In this document: positions 51,418 to 58,186 of the stretch, in pieces
How positions within the stretch are numbered: position 1 is the first letter of the stretch
How the letters are laid out: each line of letters begins with the position of its first letter
NCBI RefSeq assembly: GCF_000423085.1
Contig: NZ_AUHH01000027.1
Location: 1 to 58,186, forward strand
Reading direction: 5' to 3'
Source: Granulicoccus phenolivorans DSM 17626 = NBRC 107789 = JCM 15570
GTDB taxonomy: Bacteria; Actinomycetota; Actinomycetes; Propionibacteriales; Propionibacteriaceae
DNA: 58,186 bases
Translations under genes and position numbers: made by a program
Notes under the pieces: generated by a model
The model's input: the letters and a program-made list of their open reading frames with translations, nothing else
Database searches by the model: none
What the model was told of the DNA's origin: nothing

Positions 51418-51686
51418 CCGGTGCGCCGTCCATGCCGGGGGAGTGCGGCCCGGAACGGGCCCTCGTGCTGTGCGTCTGCTGCGCCGTGAAGCTCGTGAAC
51501 GACGACGACTCGGGCTGCCGGGACTTCCACCCCCACGACCACGCCGGCCTTGAGGTGCCGGCCGGCACCGTCCTCGGCGCCGGCCCGCACGTCTGGTGGG
51601 GCGCCCGGGCCCTGGCCTGCGACGGGCACCGCGACGGCGCGATCGAACCCGGCGGCCTCTACTGGGACGCCGCGGTTCTGGCATGA
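51414..51686 (+). CDS. Hypothetical Cys-rich protein
   Basis: 90 residues from GTG 51414, overlapping the previous stop (GTGA) and preceded by GAGGGAGCCCTCC. CVCCAVKLVNDDDSGCRDFH and CDGHRDG suggest a zinc site. It is the last gene of the long rightward operon. Confidence 0.55.
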   Translation: MTGAPSMPGECGPERALVLCVCCAVKLVNDDDSGCRDFHPHDHAGLEVPAGTVLGAGPHVWWGARALACDGHRDGAIEPGGLYWDAAVLA

Positions 51687-51980
51687 ACCCGTAATGTGAG
51701 CACGGGCGATGATCTCGATGGCGCCCGATGATGCCCTGGAGCGGTCCTAGAAGGTCCGATCCCTGGGACTTCCGGCCGGGTGATCTGGCCCAGACGGTGA
51801 TCGGCGGGAGCCCGGGGCAAACCGCCGATTCGTAACAAAGCATTGCGCCCTTGGCGAGACTGAGGGACGCGCGAGGCTGGGTACGGTCCTGTCAGCGCCA
51901 TGCGTGATACTGAGGGAGAGTCGACGAGGAGCGCTGACAACAACAAGAACGGCACTGGATGCGACAAGGAGGAAGAACTC

Positions 51981-52418
51981 ATGGCTGACGTGCACGCGGT
52001 CGCGGCGTATATCCTTCAGCAGCAGGGGCCGATGACCACGATGAAGCTCCAGAAGCTGGCTTACTACAGCCAGGCCTGGCACTTGGTCTGGGATGCGGAA
52101 CCGCTGTTTCAGGCCCGGATCGAGGCCTGGATGAACGGTCCAGTGGTGCGTGACCTCTACGACCAGCATCGCGGGAACTTCAGAGTGACCGAATGGCCTG
52201 CTGGCGACGCTACGGCCTTGACCGCCAACGAACGCGAGACCATCGATGTCGTTCTGGCCAACTACGGTGATCTCGCTCCCCAGACCCTGAGCGAGATGAC
52301 TCATCGCGAGAATCCGTGGCGAGAGGCACGGAGGGGGCTGCGCCCCACGGCTCGCAGCGACCGTGAGATCAGTCAGGACTCGATGCAGCAGTACTACGAC
52401 GCAATCGCCAACTCCTGA
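51981..52418 (+). CDS. Panacea/SocA-like (DUF4065) antitoxin
   Basis: 145 residues. The N-terminal half has the Panacea signature: VAAYILQQQGPMTTMKLQKL, AYYSQAWHLVWDAEPLFQAR and IEAWMNGPVVRDLYDQHRGN. This domain neutralises many unrelated toxins in two-gene operons. ATG at 51981 has AAGGAGGAAGAACTC upstream. The next gene follows after three bases and is the likely toxin. Composition is less GC-rich than the plasmid backbone, which suggests separate acquisition. Confidence 0.82.
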   Translation: MADVHAVAAYILQQQGPMTTMKLQKLAYYSQAWHLVWDAEPLFQARIEAWMNGPVVRDLYDQHRGNFRVTEWPAGDATALTANERETIDVVLANYGDLAPQTLSEMTHRENPWREARRGLRPTARSDREISQDSMQQYYDAIANS

Positions 52419-52421
52419 CCC

Positions 52422-52931
52422 GTGGCCAAGCGCAGAGCCAAGAATGTCCCAGCGGTCGCACTGGCCGACCACGCCGGGGAATCTGGTAGATCTGTGGCCA
52501 AGCGCATGCGCACTCTCGCCAAGGTCCACGAAACGCCGGACTGGTACCGAGCCACCCCCGCCTGGAGCTTCTCCCTGATCGATCATGAATTCAGCGGCGA
52601 GTGGGGCTGGGACAAGCTGGGTCAGCGGATGGGGCCGGTCTTCGATTTCTTGAAGCAGATGGAGAGCCTGACGTGGAAGGACATCACGGATCAGTCCTAC
52701 CGGCCCAGAACCAGCAGACCGACCCAGAAGCACCATGCGATTCCCCAAGACAAACTGTGCAGGGATGCTCAGGACAGGCTGGTCGAACTCGAGCTTGACG
52801 ATGTGGATGAGCTGTTCCGCTTCCGCACAGGGTTCAAGGAGAGGCTCTGGGGTATCCACGTCCCCGACAGCGGGGTGTTTTGCCTTCTGTGGTGGGATCC
52901 GAACCATCGGGTGTACCCGCTCGACGGCTGA
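52422..52931 (+). CDS. Candidate toxin of the Panacea pair
   Basis: 169 residues from GTG 52422. The C-terminal half (KQMESLTWKDITDQS, LFRFRTGFKERLWGIHVPDS, then GVFCLLWWDPNHRVYPLDG) follows a small RelE/ParE-like toxin layout ending in a WWDPNHxVYP strand. I know this ending from an uncharacterised family of stand-alone proteins. Being second in a Panacea operon, three bases after the antitoxin, strongly suggests the toxin role. The biochemical target is unknown. Confidence 0.6.
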   Translation: MAKRRAKNVPAVALADHAGESGRSVAKRMRTLAKVHETPDWYRATPAWSFSLIDHEFSGEWGWDKLGQRMGPVFDFLKQMESLTWKDITDQSYRPRTSRPTQKHHAIPQDKLCRDAQDRLVELELDDVDELFRFRTGFKERLWGIHVPDSGVFCLLWWDPNHRVYPLDG

Positions 52932-55187
<2,256 letters not shown>

Positions 55188-56021
55188 CTACCGGAAGTGG
55201 TGCAGCAGCCCGTTGACATAGGCGACCGCAGGGTAGGTCGCGAGGAATGAGAGAAAGAAGCTGTTGAGCCCCATGAGGGCGGCGATCCCTGCATGGAAGA
55301 GCACGCCAACGGCCAGCATGACCCATAGGGCAGGTCGATCCACGAGGAGCACACCCACGAACGTCAGCTCGAAGACGATCACCGACCAGCAGGCGATCCG
55401 GCCGAGGGCGGCTCTCCCGCGCAGGATCCCGGCGGCAAGTGAATTCCCATAGATCTTGGTGGTCATTATTCCGGCTATCGCCGTGCCACTTCGCCAAGCC
55501 GGGCCCTTCAGCTTCGCGGATCCGGCGATCAGGTACGACAGCACGGTCTGAGCCGCAATGTAAACGAGACCTGCGGTGGACGCGATGGAGCCGGGTGGCA
55601 TCAGTTTGTATACGGCCAGTCCCAAGAAGATGACGGCAAACATCTGATCGGCACCGTCGAGGCCGTAGACCGACCGTCGCTTCATCAACAGCAGATGCAC
55701 GAGCATTGCGGCCGCCAGGACTCCGAACGCGAGGCGTGCATCCGGGGCTAGGAAGCTGAGCGCCAGAAGCGCGATCGCAGTTGCCAACTTCAGTATCAGA
55801 AGAGACACATAACCGCGGGGTCGGAAGAGCTGATCCACCCGCTCCTGCGCCCATGGCCAGGGTGAGCGCGGTCGAGCCACTTGGAGTACTTGCCAACTCA
55901 AGAGCCCATCGTCGGCGTAGATGCGTCGCATCACGAGCTCCTCCGTCGCCGAGAGTGCGATGCCGAGGCATGCCACGATGAAGACCAACTGCGCGGACGT
56001 TTCCGCAATCGACTCGATCAC
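55188..56021 (-). CDS. HTTM/SdpB-like multi-pass membrane protein
   Basis: 277 residues with about six to seven hydrophobic segments, e.g. LVFIVACLGIALSA, LLALSFLAPDARLAFGVLAA and VLLVDRPALWVMLAVGVLFH. The pattern GSAKLKGPAWRSGTAIAGIM followed by a downstream FELTF and HAGIAALMGLNSFF is that of HTTM proteins (gamma-carboxylase-like), the group that includes SdpB. SdpB takes part in maturation of a toxic peptide in Bacillus. GTG at 56021 lies seven bases after the upstream gene's stop, so the genes are co-transcribed. Confidence 0.7.
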   Translation of the reverse strand: MIESIAETSAQLVFIVACLGIALSATEELVMRRIYADDGLLSWQVLQVARPRSPWPWAQERVDQLFRPRGYVSLLILKLATAIALLALSFLAPDARLAFGVLAAAMLVHLLLMKRRSVYGLDGADQMFAVIFLGLAVYKLMPPGSIASTAGLVYIAAQTVLSYLIAGSAKLKGPAWRSGTAIAGIMTTKIYGNSLAAGILRGRAALGRIACWSVIVFELTFVGVLLVDRPALWVMLAVGVLFHAGIAALMGLNSFFLSFLATYPAVAYVNGLLHHFR

Positions 56022-56028
56022 AGGTCAC

Positions 56029-56529
56029 TCACAACCGATGCCGCTCTGACTGGAACGCAACTCGAGGCGGCTGGCCCGGGTTGCTCACCATGACGAGGAA
56101 CTCGGTCGCGAACGCTCCGGGCGAGCGAGGAAGACACGAGAGATGGTGGATGATGAGCAGATAGGGGGTAGACAGCTTGAGAACATCGGGCCGCATCTCC
56201 TCGCGCCCGAGTTCGAGCGCGAGGATGAGATCGAGGAGAGCCTTCCGCGTGCGTCGGCGTGGGTTCCAGGCGAAGGTCCAGAACCCCCGGCTTTCATCCA
56301 TTCGGTGGACGACGCGCCACGCCGTGACGTCGCCATCGACAGTGAGATCCCGATACAAGAGGTAGAGATTCTGTGTGCCGGGTGCGGGGGCGAAGAAGGA
56401 CCACTGGGGGACCAGCCCGAGCCGGAACAGTGCCCTGACTACCCTCCAGCGTGGCCCCGTCTCATACAGAACGGTCGCCATCAGCAATCCGGCGAAGAGC
56501 ACCAGGATGGCGACATCGAGTAGCGTCAA
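56029..56529 (-). CDS. DUF5819/SdpA-like membrane protein
   Basis: 166 residues from a TTG at 56529 (coupled to the upstream stop). One N-terminal membrane segment (VAILVLFAGLLMATVLY) is followed by PQWSFFAPAPGTQNLYLLYR. The WxFFAPxP motif after a membrane anchor is typical of DUF5819 and SdpA-type proteins, which pair with HTTM/SdpB proteins. The second half is helical. It lies between the candidate peptide gene and the HTTM gene in one operon. Confidence 0.65.
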   Translation of the reverse strand: MTLLDVAILVLFAGLLMATVLYETGPRWRVVRALFRLGLVPQWSFFAPAPGTQNLYLLYRDLTVDGDVTAWRVVHRMDESRGFWTFAWNPRRRTRKALLDLILALELGREEMRPDVLKLSTPYLLIIHHLSCLPRSPGAFATEFLVMVSNPGQPPRVAFQSERHRL

Positions 56530-56532
56530 TCG

Positions 56533-57372
56533 TCAGATTCCGTGCGCTTCGAAGATCTCGCGCCGGAGGGCGACCAGCTCGCGTGCGGTGGCCATCGGAC
56601 CGAGTTGCGCGATCTGCTCTTTCGTCAAGGTCACCCGGTTCATCTGGTCACCCATCTCTTGCCAGATCCCGGCATGGGTCGCGAGCGCGACAGCGATGAG
56701 AACGAGGGCGGTCACGGCTGGACAGCAGCTCGCCTCGCCGATGTTGATGCCGACCTGGTCGGCTGGAACCGCATTGATCGCTTCGATCTCCACCGCGGAG
56801 AGCCTCGGTGGCACCTTGACGAGCAAGGTGGGATATTCAACCGTCTCGCCGACGCGGTGGAACTGGTCGATGGCGAAGGCGCTGTCATCGAGGTTGCCTC
56901 CGTTGTACGGAAACACGACGAAGCAGATCTCCGCACCCTCCGGAAGGGTCAGGGTCCGCGACAGGACCTTGGATCCGTAGCGCACATCAAAGTGCATGGG
57001 GCTCGAAAGCACCGCCGCGGACGCGGCCTCCATCGTTGGGATCGGCTCGTCCACCAACTGGCCGGCGATGATCTCATCGACCTCCTGCAACGTCTTCTGG
57101 TCGCCCCTTTCGTAGGCCTCCTCCAGTCGGCCGAGGATGTCGGAGCCGGGTCGGGCCCAAAACAGCATGATCGATCCCTCAATGGGGGTGAGGGTGTTGA
57201 CCGATCGCCGCTTGCGGGGGAACTCCGTGACCGTGACGACCCTGTCCGGCACGCGCGAGGTGGCGACGCGCCGTCCCTGATCAGTCCTGATGGCCGCGAT
57301 ATGCCTCCCGAGGCCCGGCTCGTCGAAAACCGCATGAACTTGAGCGCGTCGACTGCGTTTCTCGCGATCCAT
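56533..57372 (-). CDS. Unknown protein with C-terminal Cys-Cys hydrophobic segment
   Basis: 279 residues from ATG 57372 (binding site GGGAGCGGTGAA). The body (residues 60-205) is soluble, with AEICFVVFPYNGGNLDDSAF and TLLVKVPPRLSAVEIEAINA. Then comes NIGEASCCPAVTALVLIAVA (Cys216-Cys217) followed by LATHAGIWQEM and a charged helix. The Cys-Cys hydrophobic stretch flanked by soluble parts could be the core of a processed toxic peptide, or simply a membrane anchor. There is no N-terminal signal peptide, unlike SdpC. It heads the operon with the SdpA-like and SdpB-like genes. Confidence 0.55.
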   Translation of the reverse strand: MDREKRSRRAQVHAVFDEPGLGRHIAAIRTDQGRRVATSRVPDRVVTVTEFPRKRRSVNTLTPIEGSIMLFWARPGSDILGRLEEAYERGDQKTLQEVDEIIAGQLVDEPIPTMEAASAAVLSSPMHFDVRYGSKVLSRTLTLPEGAEICFVVFPYNGGNLDDSAFAIDQFHRVGETVEYPTLLVKVPPRLSAVEIEAINAVPADQVGINIGEASCCPAVTALVLIAVALATHAGIWQEMGDQMNRVTLTKEQIAQLGPMATARELVALRREIFEAHGI

Positions 57373-58115
57373 TTCACCGCTCCCTTTCTACGAATTTGCC
57401 TTCTGGTCAAGAATCGTTCTCCGTCGAGACGGCGGTGTCAACCATGACGGGAAAATCATGCCCATTCCGTTGCCGCGGCTGCGGTGCGCCGCTATTTCGG
57501 AGCACATTCTCTGGTCGACAGACAAAGTTGTTCTGAATGCAGAGCCGAGCGCCCAAGAGGGTGTCGACACTGGGCGCTCGAGACGTCATGCGCCTTCGAG
57601 GCTGACCTCCTCTCAGCGCTTCTTCAATGTGATGGTTCAATCTGATTGGCTCACTGGTGCCGGTGCCGCAGGCCCGAATCAAGTGCAACGAACCCTGTCC
57701 ATCACCACATTGACGCACTCCGTCGGACACCACACATCCGTGATCGCGATTCAATCGCCGGCGCATTACCTGATAAATAAGCAATGCCATCCACCGTCGA
57801 GGATTTCCACGCAGTAGTCGCCGCCATCGAACAGGCCAGGATCCAGGCTTCCTGCGAGACCGGCTCCTCGTCAGGCAGCAAGCCGCCGCTGTCACCGTGA
57901 CCGCGCTCCCACTCAGCCGACGCGTGTAGACCGCGTCAAACCTCAGCCGGGCGAAACTCCACCAGCGGTTCCAGCGGAGTGCCGAAGACCCCTGAACCCC
58001 GTCCAGGATCACGCCGCGGGCGATGACGAACTCCACATCATCACAACAGGCAAGGCACCGAGCGAAGTCATGGCCAACCACGTCGGTGGTGATCGCGCGG
58101 TCCGAGCGGTTGCAC
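57373..58115. other. Gene-poor right-end stretch
   Basis: No frame on either strand has recognisable domains or a good binding site. The composition is mixed and AT-richer, especially 57700-57790. It contains the promoter side of the leftward three-gene locus and possibly worn remnants of a mobile element. Confidence 0.4.
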
Positions 58116-58186
58116 TTAGCTGATACCTACGGGTCCTTGCCAGGGATCGTTGCCGTTGACCCACATCACGTTGACGACACCGTTGC
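58116..58186 (-). CDS. C-terminus of a possible lectin/propeller-type protein (partial)
   Basis: Only the last 23 residues are inside the window: NGVVNVMWVNGNDPWQGPVG then IS and the stop at 58116. The pattern (V/L)xVMWVxGxxxWQGPxxIS is the repeat type of beta-propeller lectin-like proteins, usually repeated several times. The rest lies beyond the right edge. Confidence 0.45.
   Translation of the reverse strand, partial: NGVVNVMWVNGNDPWQGPVGIS

Noticed and set aside
51687-51980. End of the mobile element (attachment site)
   Set aside because: Composition and gene style change here, but I see no direct repeat or integrase to define an attachment site.
57407-58081. 224-codon frame on the minus strand
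   Set aside because: No binding site, no recognisable domain, and composition typical of a chance frame.

Overview
The window is very GC-rich DNA with SD-led, tightly packed genes and actinobacterial marker families: WhiB, Lsr2, a roadblock/LC7-like protein, a rifampin monooxygenase behind a rifamycin-associated element, and DarTG of mycobacterial size. The source is most likely a filamentous or related actinomycete. I cannot name the genus. The centre (about 11 to 52 kb) reads as the backbone of a large plasmid, plasmid-phage or similar autonomous element that carries much of its own replication machinery. The flanks hold accessory and decaying genes.

Left flank (1-10.5 kb): a copper-chaperone-like HMA gene behind a CsoR-like palindrome, an XRE-type regulator, a peptidoglycan-binding-domain repeat protein, a ribbon-helix-helix gene with a partner, an MBL hydrolase, an IS256-family insertion sequence, and several broken genes (roadblock-like, alpha/beta hydrolase, phoU fragment).

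Maintenance block (10.8-19.7 kb): ssb with a strong terminator, an actin-type partition pair (parM with a parR-like gene), remnants of an AraC regulator and a dihydrofolate reductase, an array of GGGGTACC sequences, the DarT-DarG toxin-antitoxin pair and an Lsr2-like silencer.

Replication block (19.9-33.3 kb): a DHH/RecJ-like nuclease, a CPBP membrane protease, a region dense in GTACC palindromes (candidate origin), a D5-type SF3 primase-helicase, a family B DNA polymerase, a VRR-NUC nuclease overlapping an SNF2-like helicase, and an HD phosphohydrolase. A run of small unknown genes follows, with WhiB, a zinc ribbon and an array of six 20-bp direct repeats (36998-37118).

Second operon (38.8-51.7 kb): a candidate ssDNA-binding protein, an AEP primase-like protein, a MoxR AAA+ ATPase, a VWA/MIDAS protein, a double-AAA+ ClpA/ClpB-like ATPase, a UvrD/Rep helicase with a long novel N-terminus, and small genes including a membrane-anchored HNH protein. 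The MoxR-VWA-ClpA-UvrD combination beside an AEP primase is the most unusual system here.

Right flank (51.9-58.2 kb): a Panacea-type antitoxin with a candidate toxin, a rifampin monooxygenase gene interrupted by two single-base G-run frameshifts, and a three-gene locus resembling an Sdp-type peptide system (hydrophobic Cys-Cys protein, WSFFAP membrane protein, HTTM-like membrane protein). Shared AT-rich operator-like motifs (GATAGAC, and 14-bp palindromes) precede the partition, replication and LysM/AEP operons. This suggests common control of backbone genes.
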